This document shows, one piece after another, positions 36,882 through 45,788 of a stretch of 64,000 nt of DNA (its first letter is position 1; the number at the start of each line of letters is the position of its first letter). The notes below the pieces were generated by a model. It saw only the letters and a program-made list of their open reading frames with translations, was not told the DNA's origin and did no database searches. This stretch comes from an uncultured Maribacter sp. (GTDB lineage Bacteria > Bacteroidota > Bacteroidia > Flavobacteriales > Flavobacteriaceae), in contig NZ_CANMBB010000006.1 of assembly GCF_947495965.1 (NCBI RefSeq), positions 62,001 through 126,000 on the forward strand. Direction: 5' to 3'. Both the position numbers and the translations under genes were made by a program.

Positions 36882-38399
36882 ATGAAAATTAAAAACGTAT
36901 ACCTTTTAGGTGTTTTAATATTGTCCACTCTTGCTAAAGCTCAAGAAAAACCAAATGTTATAGTTGTTTTAGCAGATGATATTGGGGTAGGAGATATTTC
37001 TTATTACAGAAAAATGTATTCTGATAAAGTCATAGTTAAAACTCCAACTATTGATAAGTTAGTTAATAATGGAATGGTTTTTACTAATGCACATTCTCCT
37101 GCTGCATTATGCGCTCCCTCTCGTTATGCTATAATGACAGGAAATCATTGTTACCGAAGCGACTTTCCGTGGGGAGTTTGGGGTGCTTACCAAGAATCTC
37201 CAATTAAGCCAAAACAACTTACACTAGGAAAACTTATGAAAAATGCTGGTTACCAAACTGCATTTTTAGGCAAATGGCATTTAGGAGGTAATTATTATAC
37301 AAAAAGAGATCCTACCAAAATATATAGAGGTCCAAGAAATAAACCAGAAACCGAAGTAGATATTAGTAAAATTGTTTCTGGAGGGCCACAATCTAACGGT
37401 TTTGATTATAGTGTAACCTTAGCTGCAGGAATACAGGCTTCTCCTTATGCAGTTTATGAAAATGGAAAATTAATGCCTTTAGAAAACGATTCTAAAATTA
37501 GTTTTATTTCGCAAGAGAAAATGAATAAAATAGGGGTGAAATTAGATAAGTTAGAAGGTTTAGGGGATAGCAATTGGGATCCTCATAAAATTGGTGGCGT
37601 TTTAGCTAATAAAGCAGTCTCTTATATTGAAAGTAGAAAAGCCGAAAAGCCTTTCTTTATATTTTACTCTACCCAAGCAGTGCATTTACCACATACCCCA
37701 TCTAGAGAATTAAATGGCAAAAAAGTTGCTGGCACAACTCCTTCTAATCATTTAGACCTAGTTAAAGAGCTAGATATTCAAATAGAAATGCTTGTACAAA
37801 CTTTAAAGAAAAAGAACCTATATGATAACACTTTAATAATTATAACCTCTGACAACGGTGGTTTACACACTCCTAATACACTAAAGGCTAATCATAATTC
37901 TAGCAGTATGTACCGTGGGCATAAAAATCTTTGTTATGAAGGTGGTCATCGTGTTCCTTTTATTGCTTCATGGCCAAATAAGATAAAACCAAATTCTAAA
38001 TCTGATGTTCCAATTATTGGTCTAGATATATTGGCTACATTAGCAGATGTTACAAAGCAGAAAATAAACCCAAATAATGCTTTAGACTCCTCTACTTTAC
38101 TTCCTTTACTTTTAGGTGAGTCAACAGCAAATCCACATCCTTTTTTAATGCTACAAAGCGGAACCGCTAAAGAAGTAATAATTACAGAAAATAATTATAA
38201 GCTAATTATAAAAGTAGACAAAAAGGATAAAACCGATAAAACTAGAACACCTTATGCTCTTTTTAATCTTAAAGAAAACCCAACGGAAAATGAAGAGAAA
38301 AATTTAATAAACATTCCAAAGTACAAAAAGAAGATAGATTATTTATTTAAAAAATATAATACTACAAGAGATAGTAAAATTGCCACGGGAGTTCGGTAA
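36882..38399 (+). CDS. secreted arylsulfatase-type sulfatase
   Basis: 505 residues with a signal peptide ending STLAKAQ (about 21). Metal ligands ADDIG (Asp32-Asp33), the modified Cys77 in CAPSRYAIMTG, GKWHLGGN and ITSDNGG follow the sulfatase order; a C-terminal LFNLKENPTENEE motif closes the subdomain. It resembles arylsulfatase A-type enzymes. Its pair with the first sulfatase suggests stepwise desulfation of one substrate. No glycoside hydrolase, SusC/SusD pair or formylglycine-generating enzyme lies nearby, so this is not a full polysaccharide utilisation locus. Confidence 0.93.
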   Translation: MKIKNVYLLGVLILSTLAKAQEKPNVIVVLADDIGVGDISYYRKMYSDKVIVKTPTIDKLVNNGMVFTNAHSPAALCAPSRYAIMTGNHCYRSDFPWGVWGAYQESPIKPKQLTLGKLMKNAGYQTAFLGKWHLGGNYYTKRDPTKIYRGPRNKPETEVDISKIVSGGPQSNGFDYSVTLAAGIQASPYAVYENGKLMPLENDSKISFISQEKMNKIGVKLDKLEGLGDSNWDPHKIGGVLANKAVSYIESRKAEKPFFIFYSTQAVHLPHTPSRELNGKKVAGTTPSNHLDLVKELDIQIEMLVQTLKKKNLYDNTLIIITSDNGGLHTPNTLKANHNSSSMYRGHKNLCYEGGHRVPFIASWPNKIKPNSKSDVPIIGLDILATLADVTKQKINPNNALDSSTLLPLLLGESTANPHPFLMLQSGTAKEVIITENNYKLIIKVDKKDKTDKTRTPYALFNLKENPTENEEKNLINIPKYKKKIDYLFKKYNTTRDSKIATGVR

Positions 38400-38407
38400 A
38401 ACAAACT

Positions 38408-38449
38408 AAAAAAGCGCAGTAAAGAATAATCTTTTACCGCGCTTTTTTT
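38408..38449. terminator. bidirectional terminator between sulfatase and SulP genes
   Basis: AAAAAAGCGC (38408-38417) pairs with GCGCTTTTTT near 38439-38448, with an imperfect inner stem. A and T tracts on both sides let it serve both converging transcripts. Confidence 0.8.
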
Positions 38450-38464
38450 AATACTTAATAAGCC

Positions 38465-40036
38465 TTACTTAGCAACCACTTTATAAGTAGGGTCCTCTAA
38501 AACATTAACATCAATAATATCATCGGCATTTTTAAGTAAGCGTATACAATCTTTACTTAAATGTCTTAGATGTACTTTTTTACCTACTTTTTGGTAGCGC
38601 TCCGTAAGCTTATTTAAAGCTTCTATACCAGACATATCTGCTACTCTACTATCTTTAAAATCTATAATAATTTCATCAGGATCTCCTTGTACATCAAACT
38701 TTTCATTAAAAAGTGTTGTAGAACCAAAAAATAAAGGACCAAAAATTTCATAGTGCTTTACACCATTATCATCTACATGTTTTCTTGCTCTAATACGTTT
38801 TGCATTTTCCCAAGAATATGCCAATGCAGATATTATTACTCCTAATAAAACAGCTACTGCAAGGTTGTGGGTTATTGCAGTAATTAAAGTAACTAATACC
38901 ATTACTATAACGTCTGAGTTTGGCATTTTTCTAAACGTTTTAAAACTTGCCCATTCAAAAGTACCTATAGCAACCATAAACATTAAACCTACTAAAGCAG
39001 CCATTGGTAATTGTTCTATTAGATTAGAACCAAACATAATAAACACCAATAACATTACTGCAGCAGTAATACCTGATAAACGTGCTCTTGCTCCAGAAGA
39101 AGTGTTAATTAAACTTTGCCCAATCATTGCACAACCACCCATTCCGGATAAAAACCCAGAAAGTATATTTGCGGTTCCTTGTGCTACACACTCTTTATTA
39201 CCACTACCTCTGGTATCTGTAATTTCATCAATAATATTTAAGGTTAGTAAACTCTCTATTAAACCTACACCAGCCACAATTGCAGCATATGGGAAAATAA
39301 TTTTGATAGTTTCTAACGTGAATGGAATATTAGGAATAGAAATAGGAGGAAAACCACCTTTTATAGATTCTCCTTCTTTCATAGTATCTGCCACAGTAAG
39401 CGTGTCTATACCAAAGCCTAAAACAATTGCAGAAACTACTATAATTGCCACTAAAGAAGAAGGTACTGCTTTTGTTAATTTAGGTAACCCCCAAATTATT
39501 AACATGGTCAAAAGCGTTAATCCTAGCATTATATACATAGAACTGCCTTCTAAAAGACTGTCTGTTCCTTTTTGATAAAAATTAGGAAACTGCGCCATGA
39601 ATATAATTATAGCCAAACCGTTTACAAAACCAAACATTACAGGATGCGGTACTAGTCTTATAAATTTCCCTAAGCGCAAAACACCAGCTAATATTTGTAA
39701 TACTCCTGCAATAATTACGGTTGCAAAGACATAATTAAGAATTGACTCTGGCTCTATTCCTGGAAAGTTTCTTTTTAATTCTAAAATAAGGCCAATAAAA
39801 ACAACTGCAACAGCACCAGTTGCTCCAGATATCATTCCTGGTCTACCTCCAAAAATAGAGGTAATTAATGCCAATACAAAAGCGGCATAAAGCCCTGTTA
39901 ATGGAGAAAATCCCGGAATTAATGCAAAAGCAATTGCTTCTGGAACTAATGCTAAGGCTACTGTTAATCCAGAAAGTATTTCTGTTTTATAATCTACTTT
40001 TTGTTTAAAGTCGAAAAGATTAAGATACTTTTTCAT
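38465..40036 (-). CDS. SulP-family inorganic anion transporter with STAS domain
   Basis: 523 residues. About twelve hydrophobic segments form the SLC26/SulP membrane domain, with the early ILSGLTVALALVPEAIAFALIPG and the LSGFLSGMGGCAMIGQSLINTSSGAR loop. A cytoplasmic STAS domain occupies about 430-523 (EIIIDFKDSRVADMSGIEAL). SulP proteins carry sulfate, bicarbonate, dicarboxylates or chloride. The position directly against the sulfatase pair makes sulfate or export of excess anion attractive, but this is inference from location; the two sets converge and are not one operon. Confidence 0.93.
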   Translation of the reverse strand: MKKYLNLFDFKQKVDYKTEILSGLTVALALVPEAIAFALIPGFSPLTGLYAAFVLALITSIFGGRPGMISGATGAVAVVFIGLILELKRNFPGIEPESILNYVFATVIIAGVLQILAGVLRLGKFIRLVPHPVMFGFVNGLAIIIFMAQFPNFYQKGTDSLLEGSSMYIMLGLTLLTMLIIWGLPKLTKAVPSSLVAIIVVSAIVLGFGIDTLTVADTMKEGESIKGGFPPISIPNIPFTLETIKIIFPYAAIVAGVGLIESLLTLNIIDEITDTRGSGNKECVAQGTANILSGFLSGMGGCAMIGQSLINTSSGARARLSGITAAVMLLVFIMFGSNLIEQLPMAALVGLMFMVAIGTFEWASFKTFRKMPNSDVIVMVLVTLITAITHNLAVAVLLGVIISALAYSWENAKRIRARKHVDDNGVKHYEIFGPLFFGSTTLFNEKFDVQGDPDEIIIDFKDSRVADMSGIEALNKLTERYQKVGKKVHLRHLSKDCIRLLKNADDIIDVNVLEDPTYKVVAK

Positions 40037-40182
40037 ATCACTAATTTAAGGGCGCAAAAATAGAACAAATTCTTTTGGAACACCTTAAACTGTTTAATAA
40101 TTAAAGATATAGCGGTTTTTTATTAAAAATTTAAACTTCTTAATGTTCTTAATAACAATCCATTAGGAATTATATAAATAAA

Positions 40183-40214
40183 AAACCGCCTTAAACATAT
40201 TGCTTAAAGCGGTT
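40183..40214 (-). terminator. terminator of the 40271-41188 lipoprotein gene
   Basis: AAACCGC-C-TTAA (40183-40194) pairs with TTAA-A-GCGGTT (40204-40214) with one mismatch, followed by T residues on the minus strand. It is preceded by the same 17-nt linker found in the candidate small RNA. Confidence 0.75.
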
Positions 40215-40219
40215 CTTAA

Positions 40220-40255
40220 CTAAATAACCAACCAAAAATTCTTGAAAGAGAATTT
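40220..40255 (-). repeat. second copy of the hairpin-linker element
   Basis: Reading the minus strand, a 7-bp stem (40249-40255 with 40236-40242) is followed directly by TTTGGTTGGTTATTTAG (40236-40220) and then the terminator at 40214-40183. The linker is identical over 17 bases to the one at 12087-12071. It lies in the 3' untranslated region of the duplicated-domain lipoprotein gene; no promoter box is seen between. Confidence 0.6.
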
Positions 40256-40270
40256 AATACTTTTCTCTTA

Positions 40271-41188
40271 TTATTTTATTTTTCTACTTCGTTTTACATG
40301 CATTGTGGGGTTCGAAGTCTTTTCTCTCTTTTTACTTACCGAGTTTTTACCCGACTTTAAGTACTGCTGATATCCTTTTCCTGTAAACTCATAAACCGTT
40401 TTACTATCTGGGTGATAAAGCTCTATAGTACTATCATTAATAACGTATAGTTCAAAGTAATCATTGCCCATGAAATCATATGCAAGTGTTAAAGTTTTAA
40501 GCGTTTCATCGTTTTCTATGTTATACACCTGATAATCTCCTTCAAAATCCCATTGTAATCTAGAAATAGAGGTTCCATTTTTATCTATAGAAGATCTAAA
40601 AAAGTCTGGTAAAAACTGTAAAAAATTCTCTTCATCAAAATCGTTTATAGCTCCTTCTTCACTAGTATAACTTTTTTCCCAAGCATCATACTCTTGTAAA
40701 AAGTAATTTATGTTATCATAAAACACATAATCATAATCAAACGTATCTGTATAATATCCTTTTAAAAAGTAAGATGTTCTAGATCCAGCATCATACAATT
40801 CTATGGTATTATTATTAACTGTAAGCACCTCTAATATCCAAGAACCATCCACAACATGATCTATATCTACCGCACCACTATAGCCGTCATAATAACCTAC
40901 AGGAATTCCAAAACCATTTCCTGTATTGCCAATACCTACAATATTATTATTAGCATACATTTTTCCATTTTTAAATGAAACTGTAAATGCTCTTTGTAAA
41001 AAAGGAACTTCGCCATTACCCTTGGTAGCATTAATATCTATATACCATAAGTCATAAGATTGTAACACCTGATTGGTGGTATAAATTGGCTCGTCTATAA
41101 ATTCATCTTCTATTAATACTTCTGCATAACAAGAAGAAAGTAAGGTTCCTACTAATATAAATCCCATAAGTAATTTTACTGCTTTCAT
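40271..41188 (-). CDS. lipoprotein with duplicated domain, function unknown
   Basis: 305 residues with a lipobox LLSSC (Cys20) and an acidic start of the mature chain. Two copies of an all-beta domain are visible: the first ends NNNTIELYDAGSRTSYFLKGY (about 139-159), the second NDSTIELYHPDSKTVYEFTG (about 252-271), each after a long strand-rich segment. A basic tail (KKREKTSNPTMHVKRSRKIK) closes the protein. Similar flavobacterial proteins have, as I recall, been mislabelled nicotinate-mononucleotide adenylyltransferase; there is no HxGH nucleotidyltransferase motif here, so that name is wrong. The duplication suggests a lipocalin-like or binding protein. Function unknown. Confidence 0.75.
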   Translation of the reverse strand: MKAVKLLMGFILVGTLLSSCYAEVLIEDEFIDEPIYTTNQVLQSYDLWYIDINATKGNGEVPFLQRAFTVSFKNGKMYANNNIVGIGNTGNGFGIPVGYYDGYSGAVDIDHVVDGSWILEVLTVNNNTIELYDAGSRTSYFLKGYYTDTFDYDYVFYDNINYFLQEYDAWEKSYTSEEGAINDFDEENFLQFLPDFFRSSIDKNGTSISRLQWDFEGDYQVYNIENDETLKTLTLAYDFMGNDYFELYVINDSTIELYHPDSKTVYEFTGKGYQQYLKSGKNSVSKKREKTSNPTMHVKRSRKIK

Positions 41189-41285
41189 CTTTTAACTATT
41201 TTAAATTCCTTTAATACAAAACAAACCTCATGCCAAAAAATTTACAATGCTTCTATTGTACTATAGAAAGCTCCTTAAATTTTGG

Positions 41286-41293
41286 TAATTTTG
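41286..41293 (+). promoter_or_regulatory. TAATTTTG -7 box before gpsA
   Basis: TAATTTTG matches TAnnTTTG and lies 16 bases before the first gpsA ATG. The nearest upstream TTG is 27 bases away, longer than the usual spacing. Confidence 0.45.
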
Positions 41294-41309
41294 GAACATT
41301 AATACTATA

Positions 41310-42311
41310 ATGTACAAACAAATGAAATTTGCAGTTTTAGGAGGGGGAAGTTGGGCAACAGCTATTGTTAAGATGCTAACCGAAAACCAAGATCAGGTTA
41401 TTTGGTATATGCGTAATGAAGATGCTATTGCTCATATTAAAACTGAAAAACATAATCCTAACTATTTAAGTTCTGTAGAATTTCACTTGGATCAACTACA
41501 ATTAACTTCAGATATAAACGAAGCTATTTCTAATGCAGATTTATTGTTATTTGCTATTCCGTCTGCTTTTTTAGATAGTGAATTGCAAAAGCTTACCGTC
41601 TCATTAGAAAATAAAATTGTTTTTTCTGCTATAAAAGGAATTGTTCCTGAAACTGGGTTAATTGTTGGAGAGCATTTTCATGAAAAGTACGCTATCCCTT
41701 TTGAAAATATTGGTGTTTTAACTGGTCCTTGCCATGCAGAAGAGGTAGCCTTAGAGAGGCTATCTTATTTAACTATTGCTTGTGCAGACCAGGAAAAGGC
41801 GACAATTGTAGCAGAAAACTTAAAAAGTCATTACATAAAAACTAAAATATCGGACGATATTATAGGTACAGAATACGCTGCTATGTTAAAAAATATTTAT
41901 GCAATTGCAGCAGGGATTTCTCATGGTCTTGGTTATGGAGACAACTTTCAGAGTGTTCTTATGAGTAACTCTATTAGAGAAATGAAACGCTTTATTAAGC
42001 GTGTACATAAAATGAAAAGAAACATTAACAATTCTGCTTATTTAGGCGATTTGTTAGTTACTGGGTATTCTACTTTTAGCCGTAACCGTATGTTTGGTAA
42101 TATGATTGGTAAAGGGTATACTGTAAAAAGTGCCATGATGGAAATGAGTATGGTGGCAGAAGGATATTACGCTACCAAAAGTGCACATTTACTAATGCAA
42201 AAAATTAATAAAGAATCTGGAACCCCTATTATAGATGCTGTTTATGAAGTATTGTATAAAGGTAGAAACCCAAAAAAAATATTTACTGCACTTACCGATA
42301 AGTTAGATTAA
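41310..42311 (+). CDS. gpsA: glycerol-3-phosphate dehydrogenase [NAD(P)+]
   Basis: 333 residues (or 329 from the second ATG at 41322, which gives the classical start MKFAVLGGGSWATA). It reduces dihydroxyacetone phosphate to sn-glycerol 3-phosphate for phospholipid synthesis. The Rossmann loop GGGSWAT, the GPCHAEEVA motif, catalytic Lys in YAAMLKNIYAIAAGI and the GYGDNFQSVLMSNSIREM segment match GpsA. A short leader between the -7 box at 41286 and the first ATG leaves the start choice open. It converges with pbpC, with two bases between the stops. Confidence 0.95.
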   Translation: MYKQMKFAVLGGGSWATAIVKMLTENQDQVIWYMRNEDAIAHIKTEKHNPNYLSSVEFHLDQLQLTSDINEAISNADLLLFAIPSAFLDSELQKLTVSLENKIVFSAIKGIVPETGLIVGEHFHEKYAIPFENIGVLTGPCHAEEVALERLSYLTIACADQEKATIVAENLKSHYIKTKISDDIIGTEYAAMLKNIYAIAAGISHGLGYGDNFQSVLMSNSIREMKRFIKRVHKMKRNINNSAYLGDLLVTGYSTFSRNRMFGNMIGKGYTVKSAMMEMSMVAEGYYATKSAHLLMQKINKESGTPIIDAVYEVLYKGRNPKKIFTALTDKLD

Positions 42312-42313
42312 AT

Positions 42314-44662
42314 TTACTCTACAGTAATATGTATTATTGCTTCATTTCCTAAAGCATCTAAAACTGTAATTTTGTGTTTTCCTTCTGAAGGAATAATTCC
42401 AATTTCATGAAAATTAGTTGTTTCTTTTATAAACTCTTCATCTACATACCAATACACTGGTGTTTCTTGTTTAGAGTGCGCTAGCTTTAAAATAAGTTCT
42501 CCCTTTTCCCCATTAAAACCTTTAGTAAGCGTAATTCTGTTTCCATCCTTTGGGTAAATAAACTGCATAGGAGAAACATTTGTTGGCTTGCATGCCCTTT
42601 TAAAGCTTGGGAGTATTCTATAATCAAGATGCGTTTTTTTATAATAAAACTCCATTAAGGGTGGTAATACAAACCAAGATTCTGTTATAGTAGTAGATAA
42701 ATCTGCGCAGGAAGAATTTACCCTAAATTGTTTCTTAGCATCTAATTGTATGTTTTTATGATAAGAGCATACCTTAATTTTATTTTCTTTATTTGGAATA
42801 GAAATAGTTTTTGTGGGACAAATAGGTGTTGCTAAATACCCACTTTTAGAACAAATATTAACATCTACAAATGCATCTAGAGGCTTTAAAAACCAGTCCG
42901 ATTTTGGTAGCACATCAAAAACATCAAATAAAATAGGAGCTGCACTATGTACTCCAGTATGGTTTGGTCTTCCTTCCCCATCTGCATTGCCTGCCCAAAC
43001 ACCAACCACATAATCTTTAGTTACCCCAATAGCCCAAGCATCTTTATTACCATAGCTAGTCCCGGTTTTCCATGCTACTTCTTTACTACTATCATAAAAC
43101 TCCCAAGACTCACTCCCTTCTGGCCTATTTACCTCTTTCATAGCTTCAAAGGCTAAATAAATACTTGCAGCATCAAAACTATTTTTCTCCTTAGTAAGCT
43201 CTCCAAAATTTATAGAATCTTCCTGTTTTATAATTGGTTCTACAAATTCATTTTTATAATACTCACTAGAAGTCTCGTTAAAATGATTTACTGTAGAAGC
43301 TAAATTTGCATAGGTCTTGCATAAATCCCACAAATTACTTTCTGCACCTCCTAAAATTAAAGTTAACCCATAATGGTCCGCAGATTTATTAACTCCTCCC
43401 AAATTAAAATAGTTAAGTTGGTCTCTAAACTTTTCTAAACCATAAGACTGTAATAAGCGAACCGCAGGTATGTTTAAAGAGCGTGCTAGTGCTTTTTTTG
43501 CAGTTACGGCTCCACTATAATCTTCATTAAAATTTTCTGGTGTGTACCCGGCAATTTGTGTAGGTACGTCTGGCACTAACATTTCTGGTAATAGCTCTCC
43601 TGCATCTAACATTGCAGTATATAGCAAAGGCTTAATAACACTACCTGTACTTCTATTTGCTCTAATTATATTAACATCTTTTTGGTATTCTTTTGTAGTT
43701 GGTGTGTTCCCAACATAAGCTAAGACTTTTCTAGTCTTTACTTCTAAAACTAAAATTGCAGCGTTATGCACTAAATTTTGTTTTAATCTTTGGTAATGCT
43801 TCTCTAGAATCCTATTTGCATTTTGTTGCAATGTCCTATCTATAGAGGTTACTACACATTTCCCGTTATTATTTTTTGTTATTTCTTGTACTAAATGTGG
43901 AGCAATTTGCGGTAAAGCATACGGCTTTTTTGGTAATTCTTCTAATAGTGCTAATTCATAGGTAGTTTTGTCTAAAACACCTGTATTCAATAATTTTTTT
44001 AAAAGTCGGTTCCTTTTAAATAATAATTGTTCTTGATTTTTTCCTGGGTAAATTAAACTTGGAGCGTTTGGCAGCACCGCTAAAGTAGCAGATTGTGCCC
44101 ATGATAATTGATGAGATTGTAAACCATAGTAACGCCAAGAAGCTACTTCTAAACCTACTACATTACCACCAAATGGAGCATTACTAGTATACAATTCTAA
44201 AATTTCTTTTTTAGAATGTCTTAACTCTAATCTTGTTGCCCAAACTAACTCTATTAACTTTTCTAGGTAAGACCGTTTCTTATTCTCTCTGGCTAAGCGT
44301 ATCACTTGTTGGGTAATTGTACTACCTCCACGGAGGGTTTTACCTGCTAATAAATTTGTTTTAATAGCCTTAGCCATTGAAACAGGGTTAAAGCCAGGGT
44401 GTTTATAAAAATAAGCATCTTCAAACTCAAGAATACAGGTTTTAAATTTATAAGGAACACTATCTACTTTTGGAAACCGCCATTGCCCATCTGCTGCAAT
44501 AGTGGCTCCTATTAAAACCTTATCATTACTTTTTATTACTGTAGCTTTAGGAGAACTAAATAAAACCTCAGGAAGGCAAAAGTAATACGCAATACATAGA
44601 ACACATACTAGAACTAATTTCTTTGGATGCTTTTTTATAAACTGTACAACTTTATTTTTCAT
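42314..44662 (-). CDS. pbpC: penicillin-binding protein 1C
   Basis: 782 residues, a bifunctional class A PBP. One N-terminal membrane segment (about 13-30) precedes a GT51 glycosyltransferase domain with EDAYFYKHPGFNP and TLRGGSTITQQ, then a transpeptidase domain with active-site STGSVIKP (SxxK), SLN in ARSLNIPAV and KTGTSYGNKDAW. The C-terminal 130 residues form the PBP1C-specific domain (YPKDGNRITLTKG, then beta strands). PBP1C makes peptidoglycan poorly in E. coli and is linked to the alpha-2-macroglobulin YfhM; here that partner lies 1.6 kb upstream at 46244-51760. Confidence 0.95.
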   Translation of the reverse strand: MKNKVVQFIKKHPKKLVLVCVLCIAYYFCLPEVLFSSPKATVIKSNDKVLIGATIAADGQWRFPKVDSVPYKFKTCILEFEDAYFYKHPGFNPVSMAKAIKTNLLAGKTLRGGSTITQQVIRLARENKKRSYLEKLIELVWATRLELRHSKKEILELYTSNAPFGGNVVGLEVASWRYYGLQSHQLSWAQSATLAVLPNAPSLIYPGKNQEQLLFKRNRLLKKLLNTGVLDKTTYELALLEELPKKPYALPQIAPHLVQEITKNNNGKCVVTSIDRTLQQNANRILEKHYQRLKQNLVHNAAILVLEVKTRKVLAYVGNTPTTKEYQKDVNIIRANRSTGSVIKPLLYTAMLDAGELLPEMLVPDVPTQIAGYTPENFNEDYSGAVTAKKALARSLNIPAVRLLQSYGLEKFRDQLNYFNLGGVNKSADHYGLTLILGGAESNLWDLCKTYANLASTVNHFNETSSEYYKNEFVEPIIKQEDSINFGELTKEKNSFDAASIYLAFEAMKEVNRPEGSESWEFYDSSKEVAWKTGTSYGNKDAWAIGVTKDYVVGVWAGNADGEGRPNHTGVHSAAPILFDVFDVLPKSDWFLKPLDAFVDVNICSKSGYLATPICPTKTISIPNKENKIKVCSYHKNIQLDAKKQFRVNSSCADLSTTITESWFVLPPLMEFYYKKTHLDYRILPSFKRACKPTNVSPMQFIYPKDGNRITLTKGFNGEKGELILKLAHSKQETPVYWYVDEEFIKETTNFHEIGIIPSEGKHKITVLDALGNEAIIHITVE

Positions 44663-44689
44663 AAGTACGAAGTCATCCTACGTAACAAT

Positions 44690-45046
44690 TTATGCTATAT
44701 AATTTTTCTCTAAAAAATAGCCAACAATTGCTTCTTTCATCAATACCGATTGTTCTCCAGCTTTTAAAGCTGGTAATTCTTCTACAACAATATAATGAGG
44801 CCAACCTTCTTCATCAAAAAAATCGAACTTATAATACCCATAAGGTTCAAGCAATCTGCAAATGGCTATGTGCATTAAGTTTAATTTTTCATCTTTCTTA
44901 TACGTCTTATCATATTGCCCTAATTCCTGTATCCCTATTAAATAAATAATGGCATCTAAATCTAAGGTATCTCCTTCTGCAAACTGTGTAGAAAGTTTTT
45001 CTACTAAATTTTGCCAACGTTCTTTTAACTCTATATCTCTAGACAT
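44690..45046 (-). CDS. conserved hypothetical protein
   Basis: 118 residues, acidic, no signal peptide or membrane segment. It starts MSRDIELKERWQNLVEKL, is helical in the first half (LDLDAIIYLIGIQELG, then LNLMHIAICRLLEPYGYY) and ends with strands (HYIVVEELPALK). I do not recognise a domain. It lies between pbpC (27 bases downstream) and the divergent CvpA-like gene, on the pbpC strand, so it may be co-transcribed with pbpC. Function unknown. Confidence 0.7.
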   Translation of the reverse strand: MSRDIELKERWQNLVEKLSTQFAEGDTLDLDAIIYLIGIQELGQYDKTYKKDEKLNLMHIAICRLLEPYGYYKFDFFDEEGWPHYIVVEELPALKAGEQSVLMKEAIVGYFLEKNYIA

Positions 45047-45107
45047 TATTTAATTTTTAATCTGTAGTCTTTTGTTTTTAAAAAATCAAAGGTACAAATC
45101 AAAGTTT

Positions 45108-45115
45108 TATATTTG
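45108..45115 (+). promoter_or_regulatory. TATATTTG -7 box before the CvpA-like gene
   Basis: Exact TAnnTTTG, 18 bases before the ATG at 45133. No TTG at the expected distance. Confidence 0.5.
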
Positions 45116-45132
45116 CTTAAATCAAAACAAGC

Positions 45133-45639
45133 ATGGCTATATTAGATATTGTTTTAGGAATAGTACTTATTTGGGGGCTTTATAAAGGTCTTAAAAATGG
45201 TCTTTTTGTTGAAATTGCCTCTATAATTGCTCTCATTGCAGGAATTTATGGCGCTATACATTTTTCATACATAGCTGGCGATTATTTAGCAGAACATATG
45301 CAATGGAATGAACATTATATGAATGTTGCTTCTTTTGTAATTACCTTTATTGCAATAGTAGTTCTTGTACATATAGCAGGAAAATTATTAACTAAAGTAG
45401 CAGATTTTGCTATGTTAGGCTTTTTAAATAAAGTTGCTGGTGCTTTATTTGGAGCTTTAAAAGTTGCTGTGATTATTGGGGCTTTATTAGTATTCTTTGA
45501 CCGTATGAATAATACACTAAATTTTATTGGAGATGATGCTAAAAAAGAATCTATACTTTATGAGCCAATAAAAGAAATTGGTGCTTTTGTTTTTGATACT
45601 GTTTTACCTGAAAAAGCAGATGAAAAAACTACAAACTAA
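45133..45639 (+). CDS. CvpA-family membrane protein
   Basis: 168 residues with four hydrophobic segments (about 2-20, 25-45, 63-85 and 97-120). The pattern DIVLGIVLIWGLYKGLKNG at the start and LTKVADFAMLGFLNKVAGALFGALKVAV in the third-fourth helix region is that of CvpA, a protein first linked to colicin V production and now to envelope and purine-related stress. The C-terminal tail is charged. The role in Bacteroidota is unknown. It is divergent from the 44690-45046 gene. Confidence 0.85.
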   Translation: MAILDIVLGIVLIWGLYKGLKNGLFVEIASIIALIAGIYGAIHFSYIAGDYLAEHMQWNEHYMNVASFVITFIAIVVLVHIAGKLLTKVADFAMLGFLNKVAGALFGALKVAVIIGALLVFFDRMNNTLNFIGDDAKKESILYEPIKEIGAFVFDTVLPEKADEKTTN

Positions 45640-45788
45640 AAAACGTTTTGTCTTACAAATTTTGTTGTTTCTGAATCTTTTAATCTTCCTATTACATTAG
45701 GCAGAGTTTTTGTGTTTTTAGCCGATTAAATGTAATATATACGCAAACATTTTTTTCTTTTGTTATTAGAACAGCAGAACACTATACT

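Noticed and set aside
38865-39575. 236-codon plus-strand frame opposite the SulP gene
   Set aside because: Shadow of a hydrophobic coding region; the SulP frame has clear family motifs and the shadow resembles nothing.
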